This document shows, piece by piece, positions 17,377-26,097 of a stretch of 64,000 nt of DNA. The stretch is from the NCBI RefSeq assembly GCF_012847335.1, contig NZ_JABBDX010000001.1, forward strand, positions 434,001-498,000, given 5' to 3'. Every line of letters begins with the position of its first letter. The first letter of the stretch is position 1. This DNA is from Psychrobacter sp. MF31 (GTDB taxonomy: Bacteria; Pseudomonadota; Gammaproteobacteria; Pseudomonadales; Moraxellaceae). Made by a program: the position numbers and the translations under genes. A model generated the notes under the pieces. The model was not told the origin of the DNA, searched no databases, and saw only the letters and a list, made by a program, of their open reading frames with translations.

Positions 17377-17763
17377 AAAAACCTTTTTGGCTCCGATAAC
17401 AATGCCAAAAACGTCTTTGGCTATCGCGATGGTATCAGTAACCCAGAGATCAAAGGTAGTGGTATTCAGACGCCGCCGAGCAATACTGATGGCGCCATTG
17501 CGGCAGGCGAGTTTGTATTGGGGTATCAAGGCGAAGCCGGAACGATACCGCCCATGCCGCAGCCGGATATTTTGGGTAAAAATGGCTCATTTATGGTATT
17601 AAGAGCATATCGAAGTCACGTTGCCGCTTTTAATAAATTTTTAAAAGATAATAGCTCAAGCGATGAAGAAGCCGAACTGCTGGGCGCTAAAATGTGGGGG
17701 CGCTGGCGTTCCGGAGCGCCTTTAGCATTATCACCTAACAATAATGATCCAATTAGACGCTAA
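17377..17763 (+). pseudogene. C-terminal fragment of a DyP-type haem peroxidase
   Basis: The frame 17377-17763 reads as an internal to C-terminal piece of a dye-decolourising peroxidase. It has FGYRDGISNPEI (the GxxDG motif with the catalytic Asp), AAGEFVLGYQGEAG, NGSFMVLRAYRSHVAAFNKFL and LLGAKMWGRWRSGAPL. An in-frame TGA at 17374 precedes it and there is no start region, so the first half is gone. It also stops before the usual haem-ligand His and RRxNPR end. Its 3' end abuts and overlaps by 11 bases a haemagglutinin remnant on the other strand, so this is a recombination scar rather than a working gene. Confidence 0.8.
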
Positions 17764-17920
17764 GACCGCTTTGTTTAGATTTGCTTTCGCTTTGGTTGGT
17801 AGTGACATCAAGAGCGCTGTCGATGTTGATTTGCTTGGCTCGGATGATGGTGTTGCTGCGATTGGGGTCACTCATCACGTTATCGCTGTCAGCGCCCATT
17901 CCCGCAATTAGGTTGCTGAG
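17753..17920 (-). pseudogene. Fragment of a filamentous-haemagglutinin/CdiA-type adhesin
   Basis: On the minus strand 55 codons read without stop between TAG (17921-17923) and TAA (17753-17755). The peptide contains NLIAGMGADSDNV, NTIIRAKQINIDSALDVTT and NQSESKSKQSGLSV. The last two are typical of the haemagglutinin-repeat region of two-partner-secreted adhesins and contact-dependent toxins. It has no start, signal or partner gene. It lies just downstream of an intact immunity-like gene on the same strand, supporting a decayed polymorphic-toxin locus. The family call rests on my reading of the repeat pattern. Confidence 0.5.
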
Positions 17921-17961
17921 CTAAAAACCCAGACTATGCTTGTTACGACCCAGAATTTAAC

Positions 17962-18399
17962 TTATTTTAAAAAAGTCTGATTAATCTCGTCTCCAGTAAT
18001 AACTTCATCAGTTTCTTCATAACCTTCAGGTTTATCGTAATCGTATTTTATTTCAAATTTACCATCAGGATACAGAGTGAACGTTAATCCCCATATTCGA
18101 TTACCTGTCAGTTTTAAAAAATGATCTCTTAGGTAAAATACGGCTTCCATTCGAAGCTTTGATAAATCTATAGGTATATCCCTATACTCATCTATAATAC
18201 CTTCTTTTTGAATCAAGCTTTCAAAACACCTAATCATCCTTGAGTATATTTCTATGCTCATATTTGCTTTAATCCATTCATCATCGCTAGCATAGATAGA
18301 TATACATTCAGCAAGGACGATATAAGCGTGATTTTCATCTTTTATCATTAAGTGCTTCTTACTATTGTTCAAATTCAAATAGTCTAGTGGATTTACCAT
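17962..18399 (-). CDS. Orphan immunity-protein-like gene (YezG/DUF600-like)
   Basis: 145 residues from ATG 18399. A TTG at 18411 is an alternative start. The protein is acidic, soluble and AT-rich in coding. Its C-terminal part IWGLTFTLYPDGKFEIKYDYDKPEGYEE resembles the end of YezG/DUF600 immunity proteins, which protect against toxin domains of LXG, CDI and other polymorphic systems. No toxin gene is present. Upstream is a frameshifted gene whose stop overlaps this ATG (TAATG), and downstream is a haemagglutinin fragment. Low GC compared with neighbours suggests transfer. The frame itself is intact, so it could still protect the cell. The family call is moderately sure. Confidence 0.6.
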   Translation of the reverse strand: MVNPLDYLNLNNSKKHLMIKDENHAYIVLAECISIYASDDEWIKANMSIEIYSRMIRCFESLIQKEGIIDEYRDIPIDLSKLRMEAVFYLRDHFLKLTGNRIWGLTFTLYPDGKFEIKYDYDKPEGYEETDEVITGDEINQTFLK

Positions 18400-18759
18400 T
18401 AATTGTAGCAAGCGTAGGGTGGGTTAGCGACAACGTAACTCAACAAATTTAGATCCATTACAACGTCATCAAACATGGTTACGTGAATAGTCCTATGCTT
18501 GAGCTTGTATACGTTCTCATCAATAGAGTAATAGGCACCCAGAAGAATCATTGCTTTTACTTTGAGTTGATTGTCACTTAGGAGCGAACACCTCTGTACT
18601 AGCTTAGTTCAAGCAAATTCGCATCTATGAAAAAGTCGTCCAAGCTAACAACAATTGATTGATGAATGATTTGGCTATTAGGTAAATTAGGTAGTGATTA
18701 GGAATGACGAGCAGAACAAGTTCATTGAACAGATTAACTTTTTGAGATTCTAAGTCAGC
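18399..18759 (-). pseudogene. Frameshifted remnant upstream of the immunity-like gene
   Basis: Minus-strand reading gives three overlapping open pieces in different frames. The first, from about 18759, includes LESQKVNLFNELVLLVIPNH. The second includes IVVSLDDFFIDANLLEL. The third is a 70-codon open piece including QRCSLLSDNQLKVKAMILL and KHRTIHVTMFDDVVMDLNLL. Composition and continuity suggest one decayed gene with at least two frameshifts. The last piece ends in TAA overlapping the immunity-like ATG by one base. I do not recognise the product. It could be a second immunity gene or a toxin part. Confidence 0.35.
18411..18446. repeat. Short imperfect inverted repeat of the GTAGGGTGGGTTAGCG type
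   Basis: GTAGGGTGGGTTAGCG is followed after a few bases by CGTAACTCAAC, which is an imperfect reverse complement. From general knowledge, sequences of this pattern are scattered in many bacterial genomes. It has become the last codons of the frameshifted remnant (reading VANPPYA). Only this copy was seen in the window. Confidence 0.4.
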
Positions 18760-18872
18760 CTAGCTAATAATTGAGTCTAACTAATGATTTAATATTCAGC
18801 TATGCTATTATGAAGTTAATGTCAGGTAGCTCTAGTTTAACATAATATACATTATACGAAGTAACTAAAACA
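18760..18872. other. AT-rich spacer
   Basis: No gene seen. Very AT-rich sequence between the debris patch and the next terminator, with no recognised signal. Confidence 0.4.
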
Positions 18873-18900
18873 TAAGAAAAGTGGCGATTTTGCCACTTAA
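18873..18900 (-). terminator. Terminator of the exported-protein gene at 18904
   Basis: AAGTGGC pairs with GCCACTT around a 6-base loop. Read on the minus strand it is followed by TTTTCTT. It starts a few bases after the stop codon. Confidence 0.8.
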
Positions 18901-18903
18901 AGC

Positions 18904-19359
18904 TTACTTACAGTTTTTAATCAGATGCGCTTTTAAAGACCCAACGCCATCCAAAGTCACATCTGAGATTTTGCAAGTATTGCCGCTGCAATCAACATCA
19001 AAATAAACATCGCTGCCTTGATTTAAATGTGCTTTAACTTTACCATTTTCCGCACTGAGTTTTGGCATCACATAGTCAGGATCTTGCGAGTCCCAAATCA
19101 CATCAATATCAGCACCACAAACTTCTTGGTTTTTATCAAAATAATCTTGCTCAAGCTTTAATGCCGCCGTTAATTTTGGGTTAGCAAATTTAGCTAAGAT
19201 TGGCGCGGCTCTGCCTTCATTTTTTATGTCTTGCTCATACATGGTTTTAATTAAGGCAGCTTTAGCAGTATCTTGAGGATTACTGGCGGCAGCCATAGTT
19301 GGCAAATTCATAACAAAAATGGCGGCAAGAAAAAGACGGATAAGGTTTTGATATTGCAT
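18904..19359 (-). CDS. Exported protein of unknown function, 151 residues
   Basis: A Sec signal peptide spans about residues 1-25 (hydrophobic LFLAAIFVMNLPTMAAA, cleavage near ASN). The mature part has three cysteines near the C-terminal half (EVCGADID, DVDCSGNTC) plus a terminal NCK. The middle region (IKTMYEQDIKNEGRAAPIL, LKLEQDYFDKN) loosely recalls DUF3828 periplasmic proteins, but I am not sure. It is monocistronic with its own terminator. Confidence 0.72.
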   Translation of the reverse strand: MQYQNLIRLFLAAIFVMNLPTMAAASNPQDTAKAALIKTMYEQDIKNEGRAAPILAKFANPKLTAALKLEQDYFDKNQEVCGADIDVIWDSQDPDYVMPKLSAENGKVKAHLNQGSDVYFDVDCSGNTCKISDVTLDGVGSLKAHLIKNCK

Positions 19360-19647
19360 GATATTTCCAATCGCGATAATAAACTTCCAATTGTGTAAAA
19401 TTATTACAGCATAATTTACACCTTGATTTGTTGTGCGATCGTTGATATCCGGTTTAATTATAAGTACTTGAAAGATTAAAATTTTTTATTAAAAAATCGC
19501 TGCTAAGCCTTTATTTAGCGCAGTTTTGGCAAATAGTTAATATTTGTATAGGTAAATTTAGCCCTTATTAAATTTAAAAACGTTACAATGGCTTAATATA
19601 ACTTTGGCTATGATAAAGCCTAATCCTGTCAATAATAAGGGTTAGTT

Positions 19648-20289
19648 ATGATCAAAACGACTAAAAAAACTCGGCGCTCTGTCTTGATGACACTTATCAG
19701 TAGCGCTATTTTGATGACGGGCTGTCAGTCAGAATTGGCTTATGCTGCAAAGCCTGCAAGCGCCCCTAAAATTTCTGCAAGTAGTAAAAATCAGCAAAGC
19801 TTGATCAATCAAGCAAAGCAAATCCAAACGTCGCTGGCTCGCGGTCAATTTGCTAATATTATCAATGACATTCACCCCACTCGCGGCGTTCGCTTTTCGA
19901 TGTATGGCTATGTTCAACCAAAATCGGATAAGGTCTTTAGCCGCGCCCAATTTGCGCAGTATTTAAAAGAATCAAAAATTCGCTTTACTTGGGGAGCGCT
20001 TGATGGCGTTGGTGATCCGCTGATTATTCCCTTGCCGAAATATCTAAACGATTGGGTAAATGCCAAAATTTTTAATCACGCAACCATTTCTGTGAATGAA
20101 TTTAAAGCCAGTGGCAACAGCATTAATAATATAAAAAAAGTTTATCCTAATGCCGATGTCGTTGAGTTTTATTTTTCAGGAACCCAAAAGTATGATGGTA
20201 TTGACTGGCGAGCCATGCGACTAGTCTTTGAAACGTATCAAGGTCGGCGCTATTTGGTCGCGATCGTCAACGATCAGTGGACGGTTTAA
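19648..20289 (+). CDS. Lipoprotein of unknown function, 213 residues
   Basis: Basic N-terminus, hydrophobic stretch and the lipobox LMTGC at about residue 26 mark an outer- or inner-membrane lipoprotein. After a 25-residue Ser/Ala/Lys linker comes a compact domain (about 55-213) with RGVRFSMYGYVQ, FTWGALDGVGDP, and DIHPTRG near its start. It ends in VAIVNDQWTV. I do not recognise the fold. The ATG follows AATAAGGGTTAGTT, a usable ribosome site. The 288-base spacer before it shows nothing recognisable. Confidence 0.72.
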   Translation: MIKTTKKTRRSVLMTLISSAILMTGCQSELAYAAKPASAPKISASSKNQQSLINQAKQIQTSLARGQFANIINDIHPTRGVRFSMYGYVQPKSDKVFSRAQFAQYLKESKIRFTWGALDGVGDPLIIPLPKYLNDWVNAKIFNHATISVNEFKASGNSINNIKKVYPNADVVEFYFSGTQKYDGIDWRAMRLVFETYQGRRYLVAIVNDQWTV

Positions 20290-20324
20290 AACAGTAGCTA
20301 TGCCCTGCTCTTTTTGCTCAGCTT

Positions 20325-21593
20325 TTAACCGACAACCAGCCGCATCAATTGCGTGCTGATATAACCGCCAACCGTGCCAAGCGCATAGCCCAAAATCCCT
20401 AAAAATACGCCAACAGGTGCAAGCGACGGATGAAAGGCGGTGGCGACAATGGGCGCTGACGAGGCGCCGCCAGTATTGGCGTTGGAGCCGACGCATAAAA
20501 AGAAAAACGGCGCGCGGATCAGCTTTGCAACTATAAAAACGATAACAATATGAATGCTCATCCAAACAAAACCGATGAGCAGCAATCGCCACTGCGAAAC
20601 GATGCCAGATAAATTAATCTGCATTCCTATGGCAGCAATTAAGATAAAAATAAAAGCAGTGCCAATTTTGGAGGCGCCAACGTGGTCAAGACGGCGAATT
20701 TTGGTAAAGGAAAAGCCAACGCCCAGCAAAGTGATGATGACCACCATCCAAAAAAAGCTACTGGCAAGGCTGTATTGAACCGCCCAGCGATACGGCTCAA
20801 AAAATGCGGCAATACGCTCGCCTAAAAAATGCGCCAGTCCCACCATCGCAAAGCAAAGCCCAAACATCACCATCATATCATTTAAGGTGGCAGCTCTAGC
20901 ATGATCCTGCTCGTAACGCTCAACGGCGCGGATAACTTTATCAATGCTGCTGGTATCGGCTCGCAGCCAGCGATCGATTTTTTGGTGATGTTTGGCAAGG
21001 ATTAAAATTAGCAGCAGCCACCATGAGGCGTTGGTGGTATCAACCAAAATCATCATGCCAAATAAATCATCACCAACGCCAAACAGCTCCTTCATCGCGG
21101 CTTGGTTGGCAGCGCCGCCAATCCAGCTCCCCGCCACCGCCGAAAAGCCGCGCCAAAGTGTGTCATCCACAAACATCTCAGGAGCAACCCATTTGGCAAG
21201 CCCCAAACTTATAGGACCACTGATAATAATGGCAACCGTTGCCGCTAAAAACATGGCAATGGCGCGCCAGCCTAATCCTAAAATCTTGGGAACGTCCATT
21301 GATAAGGTCATCAAAAGCAAGCTTGCCGGAAGCAAATAAGTTGCGGTAAAGCCATAAATTTGCGCGCCAACACCATCAGCAAAAACGCCTAAACTGTTAA
21401 GGGTGGCGGGAATAAAGCAGCAAAGCACGATCCCTGGCATCACCGCATAAAACTTGCGCCAAAATGCCCCGTTTAGCCCTTGGGTATAAAACACCAAACC
21501 AATAATTGCCATGATAATGCCAAACGCGGCGGGCAAGCTTTCAATGTTCGTTATTAACAAGCTGGCATTAGCAAAGGTGGAATCGGCGCTCAT
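20325..21593 (-). CDS. DUF819-family membrane protein (YjcL-like)
   Basis: 422-residue integral membrane protein with about ten helices. Family-typical segments are visible: PASLLLMTLSMDVPKILGLGWRA, GSWIGGAANQAAMKE, DTTNASWW and the C-terminal GSNANTGGASSAPIVATAF. The symmetric arrangement with two Gly/Asn-rich loops suggests an elevator-type transporter, but no substrate is established for DUF819. It starts with ATG 21593 and is convergent with the lipoprotein gene. The gap to the helicase holds a terminator that serves the helicase. Confidence 0.88.
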   Translation of the reverse strand: MSADSTFANASLLITNIESLPAAFGIIMAIIGLVFYTQGLNGAFWRKFYAVMPGIVLCCFIPATLNSLGVFADGVGAQIYGFTATYLLPASLLLMTLSMDVPKILGLGWRAIAMFLAATVAIIISGPISLGLAKWVAPEMFVDDTLWRGFSAVAGSWIGGAANQAAMKELFGVGDDLFGMMILVDTTNASWWLLLILILAKHHQKIDRWLRADTSSIDKVIRAVERYEQDHARAATLNDMMVMFGLCFAMVGLAHFLGERIAAFFEPYRWAVQYSLASSFFWMVVIITLLGVGFSFTKIRRLDHVGASKIGTAFIFILIAAIGMQINLSGIVSQWRLLLIGFVWMSIHIVIVFIVAKLIRAPFFFLCVGSNANTGGASSAPIVATAFHPSLAPVGVFLGILGYALGTVGGYISTQLMRLVVG

Positions 21594-21649
21594 AAGGCTC
21601 TCAAACAGCTAAAAACCGCCAGTATAATCAAGGCAAAACCTGCCTGCAA

Positions 21650-21682
21650 CAAAAAAGCCAAACCCGAAATCGGATTTGGCTT
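21650..21682 (-). terminator. Terminator of the DEAD-box helicase
   Basis: Read on the minus strand AGCCAAATCC pairs with GGGTTTGGCT and is followed by T6. A perfect small hairpin AATTCAT-AAGC-ATGAATT (21709-21726) also overlaps the helicase stop codon. Confidence 0.8.
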
Positions 21683-21724
21683 GTGATCAGCACGAGCTTT
21701 TAAGTGCTAATTCATAAGCATGAA

Positions 21725-23350
21725 TTAAGAGGTGCTTTTACTGCGGTACATTCCTGCAGGTTTTGGCGCGCGGCGGCTTTGACGGTTTGGTGCACCCGAG
21801 CCGTCACGGCGGTTGTCGCTGCTTCCGCGATTTGGGCGATCAGCGCGGTCACGATGACTTGCGGCGCGCTCACCGCGTGGTTTATCAGAGCGTCCAAAGC
21901 CGCCCTCAGACTTGCCTTGACCGCCTTGATAAGGCTTTTTGCCAAAACGATTTGGTTTTTTTGCGCCATCAAAAGGTCTGTTGGCGCCATCATTGTCACC
22001 AAAGCGCTCGCGGCGGTTTTGGCTGCGATCTTGACGGTCTTGATTGCCCTCAGATTTGCCTTCAAAACGACGACCTTGGTTTGATCGGCTTCGATTTTGA
22101 CCAAAGCCGCCGCCATTGGCGCGACCACGACCGCGGTTTTTACCGCGACCTTTGTTGTCGTTTGGAATGTACGTCTTTTTCGGCTCCATGCCTTCAATGA
22201 CGGACTCTTCCATTTTGCGATCAAGATAACGGTTGATGGCAATCAATTGTGGGCGGTCATCAAGGCTACAAAGGTTGACTGCAACGCCAGTACGACCTGC
22301 TCGACCACAGCGACCAATACGGTGAACGTAATCTTCAGTTTGACGCGGCAAATCATAGTTGATCACGTGTGACAGCGCCGGAATATCAAGACCGCGAGCG
22401 GCAACGTCGGTTGCTACCAAAACTTTACATTTGCCACTGCGAACGTCTTTAACGATGCGGTTACGCTTACCTTGCGGCAAATCGCCATGTAAAAAGTTGG
22501 CTTTATGACCATCGTCAATCAGCGACTGAGCAAGCTTTTCGGTGCTGCGTTTGGTTGCCGCAAAAATAATGACTTGGTCGATATCAGGCTGGCAGATCAC
22601 TTTATCCAAGATTTTGTTTTTGTGGTCAAAGTCATCACAGTAATATACCGACTCATCAATGTGTGCCGATTCAACTTTGATCGAAACGCGCTCAGGATTT
22701 TTGGTAAAGCTTGCCGCAATTTTGCCAACCGGACCATCCCAAGTGGCAGAACACATAATGGTTTGACGCGCATCTGGTGCCGCTTTTAAAATATCGTTAA
22801 TGTCATCAGCAAAACCCATGTCAAGCATTCGGTCAGCTTCATCAAGCACAAGAATTTCAAGCCCTGACAAATCCACGCGACCGGCTTTGATATGGTCAAG
22901 AAGTCGCCCTGGGGTTGCGACAATCACCTGAACGCCTTTACGAAGGGCGGTGATCTGACCATTATAAGGCGCGCCGCCCACCAAGGGCACACAAAATAGC
23001 CCGCGCATGTCTTTTGAATACGTGCGAACGCTGTCATGAACCTGCTGAGCAAGCTCGCGCGTTGGCGTCAAAATTAGCGCTTTGGTAACTTTATTAAAAG
23101 TGGTTGATCGGCTCAATTTATCAAGCGTTGGGATCACAAACGCCGCGGTCTTTCCGCTACCGGTTTGGGCAGACAAAAGTAAGTCGCGACCGGCTAGCGC
23201 AAACGGAATGGCTTGTTCTTGAATGGGGGTTGGGTTTTGATAGCCTACGCGCTCAAGGGCGGTAAGAATAGGCTTGGCAATGTTTAAATCAGCAAAGGTA
23301 GTTTTGAATGGTTCTTGGTTTTGATTGAGGGTATCGGTCATGTCAGTCAT
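21725..23350 (-). CDS. DEAD-box RNA helicase with long basic RG-rich tail (RhlE-like)
   Basis: ATP-dependent RNA helicase, 541 residues from ATG 23350, chosen because AAGGAAC sits just before it. Motifs in order: Q-motif PTPIQEQAIPF (about 40-50), Walker A AQTGSGKT (61-68), PTRELAQQ, TPGRLLDH, DEAD in VLDEADRMLDMGF (about 163), SAT, then HRIGRCGRAGR. From about residue 400 the protein is a low-complexity tail rich in Arg, Gly, Asn and Asp (RGRGRANGGG, RRFEGKSEGN), typical of RNA-binding and cold-adapted helicases. It probably acts in ribosome assembly or mRNA unwinding. It has an unusually long 5' leader. Confidence 0.92.
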   Translation of the reverse strand: MTDMTDTLNQNQEPFKTTFADLNIAKPILTALERVGYQNPTPIQEQAIPFALAGRDLLLSAQTGSGKTAAFVIPTLDKLSRSTTFNKVTKALILTPTRELAQQVHDSVRTYSKDMRGLFCVPLVGGAPYNGQITALRKGVQVIVATPGRLLDHIKAGRVDLSGLEILVLDEADRMLDMGFADDINDILKAAPDARQTIMCSATWDGPVGKIAASFTKNPERVSIKVESAHIDESVYYCDDFDHKNKILDKVICQPDIDQVIIFAATKRSTEKLAQSLIDDGHKANFLHGDLPQGKRNRIVKDVRSGKCKVLVATDVAARGLDIPALSHVINYDLPRQTEDYVHRIGRCGRAGRTGVAVNLCSLDDRPQLIAINRYLDRKMEESVIEGMEPKKTYIPNDNKGRGKNRGRGRANGGGFGQNRSRSNQGRRFEGKSEGNQDRQDRSQNRRERFGDNDGANRPFDGAKKPNRFGKKPYQGGQGKSEGGFGRSDKPRGERAASHRDRADRPNRGSSDNRRDGSGAPNRQSRRAPKPAGMYRSKSTS

Positions 23351-23803
23351 GAAGTTCCTTAAGATCACAGGTAAAGTGTTAGGCGATTGCCGCCAGCTGC
23401 TTACCACTGATAACCGAACCTCACCACAGCCTTTAACCCTGTTTAGGTTTTAGGCTGATCATCGCGCTGTCGTATTTTGGTGGTATGCCGAGCTCTTATC
23501 CATGATTTGCGCTGCCAATATCCTCACTTAATCCAAAGCAGGTTTCAGCAAAAAGCCAATCAATTATGCTAATTTAGCAAGATAAGCTATGAGTCAAACG
23601 CTTAACTTAAGCGATTGATCACAAAATCATCGGCAACAATTACTCATGGTCATCCTAGACCCAAAATCGCAGGCGATGTTATCAATCTCATAATCCGCGT
23701 CATATCGATTGATAATTTTAATCAATATGAATCGCGGGGGACGAATTATAACAAAAATTTTTAATCAATGCCAGCTATTGTTTTAATTCATTCAAACTAT
23801 GGC
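23351..23803 (-). promoter_or_regulatory. Long leader of the helicase with a 40-base hairpin and TATAAT box
   Basis: No gene in about 450 bases. On the minus strand a TATAAT box lies at 23745-23750. Just downstream, near the start of the predicted transcript, an imperfect hairpin is formed by 23694-23713 and 23720-23737 (core ATTGAT/ATCAAT with CGCG ends). This leaves about 390 bases of leader before the helicase ATG. Long structured leaders are known for cold-inducible csdA/deaD genes. Cold control here is inference. Confidence 0.45.
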
Positions 23804-24892
23804 TCAGTTGACCTTAACTTCAGAAACAAACCTTGGCAGCTGCCAAGCGCCGCCCGCCTCAATCAATCGGCAAAGTCCTGTGGTGCTGTCAAGACTTTTA
23901 GCAAATCGCTTTCCTGTCCAAACCCACTCTTCTTGATTAAGACAATCGCCAATGCCGCGACCTTTTTGAACCGATTTGAGTTTTCCATTGTTGTAATCCG
24001 TGGCGTCTGTCGTCACAAGTACCGGCTGATAAGGCTTTTTATCATTGATGACCCAAGCGCCCGTTCCTGAATTATAAGCCCCAACCCAGCAGCTGTGTTG
24101 AACCAACAACTGAGCGCCATTGAGCCTACTCACCCGCCACGGGGTATCATCGGTAAGATTGGGGCAATTCTTCTCCCAGTCGTTGGTGCTGGCTTGAATC
24201 ACAGATTTTAGCTGCGATGATTTTATAGTAAATTTTTTCTGGCGAACGGCTCTTGAGGGTGCAACCCAGCGCAGCTGCGGCGCGGCACTAGGGGGCAACA
24301 CGCTGCTGGCAGGACGACTTGTACCGCCATCAATAAAAGCGCTTGGCGTTCCAAGGCGACCTTGAGCTTCATCCGCTTTCACCATCACAGCCGTCGCCCC
24401 TTTATCAGACAACTGCCAGCGGGTATTTCGAAACACAACCTCAATTTTGCTGGTGCTTTTTAAAGCATTAATCAATGCCGTCACTTGCGATGGCGTAAGC
24501 TCAGCATCCCCTGAGCTGCTTGAAAAGGGTTTGGTTTCTCCCAAATCCTCGCCATTAATCACCAGCGATATTTTATGACGGCTGCCAAGTTGCATGAGCG
24601 CTTTAGATGAGTTTTGCTTACCGCCGCCAAGCTTTACCTTTCCCGTCACGCCAGCATTTGCGCCCGCTTTTCGGATCAACAGCACCGACACCGGAAAATC
24701 ACTGTTATTTTCTGACTGATATCCGGCAAGGCGGCACGTTCGGACATTATCGCAAACCACCTGCCAATCTTGATGAGAAAACTCCACCGAGTCGGCAGCA
24801 AGACTTTGGCTTGAGATCAGCAGTGCAGAAAACGAGACCCAAAGTGAGGTTAGTAGGCGAGATTTATTGTTATTATTCATGGTCTTTGTCAT
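23804..24892 (-). CDS. DUF1176-family exported protein
   Basis: About 362 residues with a Sec signal peptide ending SSQSLAADS. The mature start EFSHQDWQVVCDNVRTCRLAGYQ matches the DUF1176 opening motif, and later VSVLLIRKAGANAGVTGKV, CWVGAYNSGTGAWVIND and GIGDCLNQEEWVWTGKRF are family-like. It has several conserved cysteines and is probably periplasmic. Its function is unknown. Four in-frame ATGs (24922, 24907, 24892, 24880) are possible. I chose 24892 for signal-peptide shape, but none has a clear ribosome site. Confidence 0.82.
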   Translation of the reverse strand: MTKTMNNNNKSRLLTSLWVSFSALLISSQSLAADSVEFSHQDWQVVCDNVRTCRLAGYQSENNSDFPVSVLLIRKAGANAGVTGKVKLGGGKQNSSKALMQLGSRHKISLVINGEDLGETKPFSSSSGDAELTPSQVTALINALKSTSKIEVVFRNTRWQLSDKGATAVMVKADEAQGRLGTPSAFIDGGTSRPASSVLPPSAAPQLRWVAPSRAVRQKKFTIKSSQLKSVIQASTNDWEKNCPNLTDDTPWRVSRLNGAQLLVQHSCWVGAYNSGTGAWVINDKKPYQPVLVTTDATDYNNGKLKSVQKGRGIGDCLNQEEWVWTGKRFAKSLDSTTGLCRLIEAGGAWQLPRFVSEVKVN

Positions 24893-25287
24893 AGAAAATC
24901 TAATCATAAAAGTGATGGTCATTAACGAGGATAAGAAAATAAAAAGTTAAGCCAACGCTGAATCAGGTCATAATATGAAAAATTGGCAACTTAGAATCTT
25001 TAGATAATATTAATAACCGTTTTAATACCACGATTATCTTAGCGAATGATTCTATCGCAGCCTTGTGGCGAGGTAATATTATGTTAAAAATATCGCGAAA
25101 ATATTAAGTGATTGTGAAAATAGGCGCATTAGCAGGCAGATTCAGCGAATCAAGCAAGTGCTTAATCCGCTTTTTTTAAATAAAACCATAATAAAGTCAT
25201 CACATTACTTAAAATGACTCCATTATTTCTTATTTTAGCAGCAGATTACAAGATAATAGCGGCTTTGTTAGTTATTTTAGCAAGACC
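24893..25287. other. Intergenic spacer
   Basis: About 395 AT-rich bases between two minus-strand genes. No ORF, RNA or convincing hairpin-plus-T-run was found, though it must contain the promoter of the DUF1176 gene. Confidence 0.5.
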
Positions 25288-26097
25288 CTACTCAATCGGC
25301 AATAGTTCTAAATTAATCCCGCGAATAACGGCTGGTCGCTCAGCGATTTTTTGCGCCCAGCGTCTTACTTCTTTATAGCTATCGACTTGTAAAAACTCCC
25401 CTGCATCATAAAGTTTGCCAAGAACCAATTGACCATACCATGACCAAATAATGATATCAGCAATCGTATAACTGCTCTCGCCGTTTCCGCACATATATTC
25501 ATTATTTTTTAAGTGATGATCAAGAACATCGAGTTGGCGTTTGACTTCCATCGCATAACGGTTGATCGGATATTCAAGTTTTTCTGGCGCATAAGCATAA
25601 AAATGACCAAAACCGCCACCTAAAAAAGGCGCCGCGCCCATCTGCCACATCACCCAAGATAAGCATTTGGCGCGGTCTTGACCTTGCTCTACGGGAACAA
25701 ACTTACCAAATTTTTCTGCCAAGTATAATAAAATAGCGCCGGACTCAAAGATTTTTACAGGGTGCTTGGGGTCTGAATAATCAACCAACGCGGGAATTTT
25801 AGAGTTTGGGTTAATTTCAACAAACCCTGAGCCAAACTGATCGCCTTTTGAGATGTCAATTTTAAAAGCGTCAAAATCAGCGCCTTGAACGCCCGCTTCT
25901 TTTAATTCTTCCAATAAAATATTGACCTTGACGCCATTTGGGGTGTTAAGCGAATACAATTGAAACGGCGCATCCCCTTTAGGGAGGGTTTGCTCATGGC
26001 GAGCGCCCGCCGTTGGTCGATTGGTGCTTGAAAATTTGCCACCGTTTTCTTTATCGTTGACCCAAACTTTGGGCGGCTGATAATCATTGGTTGTCAT
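25288..26097 (-). CDS. yghU: Glutathione S-transferase family protein, YghU type
   Basis: 269 residues, co-linear with E. coli YghU from YQPPKVWVNDKENGGKF to ERPAVIRGINL. The thioredoxin-like domain (about 45-130) has SLNTPNGVKVNILLEEL and GFVEINPNSKIPALVD with the glutathione-binding FESGAILLYLAEKFG. The all-helical C-domain carries GAAPFLGGGFGHFYAYAPEK, highly characteristic of YghU/YfcG disulfide-bond reductases. It lacks YghU's C-terminal tail of about 25 residues. It probably acts as a glutathione-dependent disulfide reductase in the cytoplasm. The start is supported by AAAGGAG eight bases upstream. It is monocistronic. Confidence 0.93.
   Translation of the reverse strand: MTTNDYQPPKVWVNDKENGGKFSSTNRPTAGARHEQTLPKGDAPFQLYSLNTPNGVKVNILLEELKEAGVQGADFDAFKIDISKGDQFGSGFVEINPNSKIPALVDYSDPKHPVKIFESGAILLYLAEKFGKFVPVEQGQDRAKCLSWVMWQMGAAPFLGGGFGHFYAYAPEKLEYPINRYAMEVKRQLDVLDHHLKNNEYMCGNGESSYTIADIIIWSWYGQLVLGKLYDAGEFLQVDSYKEVRRWAQKIAERPAVIRGINLELLPIE

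Noticed and set aside
17387-17602. 71-codon plus-strand ORF over the DyP fragment
   Set aside because: It is an alternative frame of the peroxidase remnant; the frame ending at 17763 carries the family motifs.
21704-22372. Several plus-strand frames opposite the helicase tail
   Set aside because: They arise from the low-complexity Arg/Gly/Asn codons of the helicase read backwards; no start signals or protein families.
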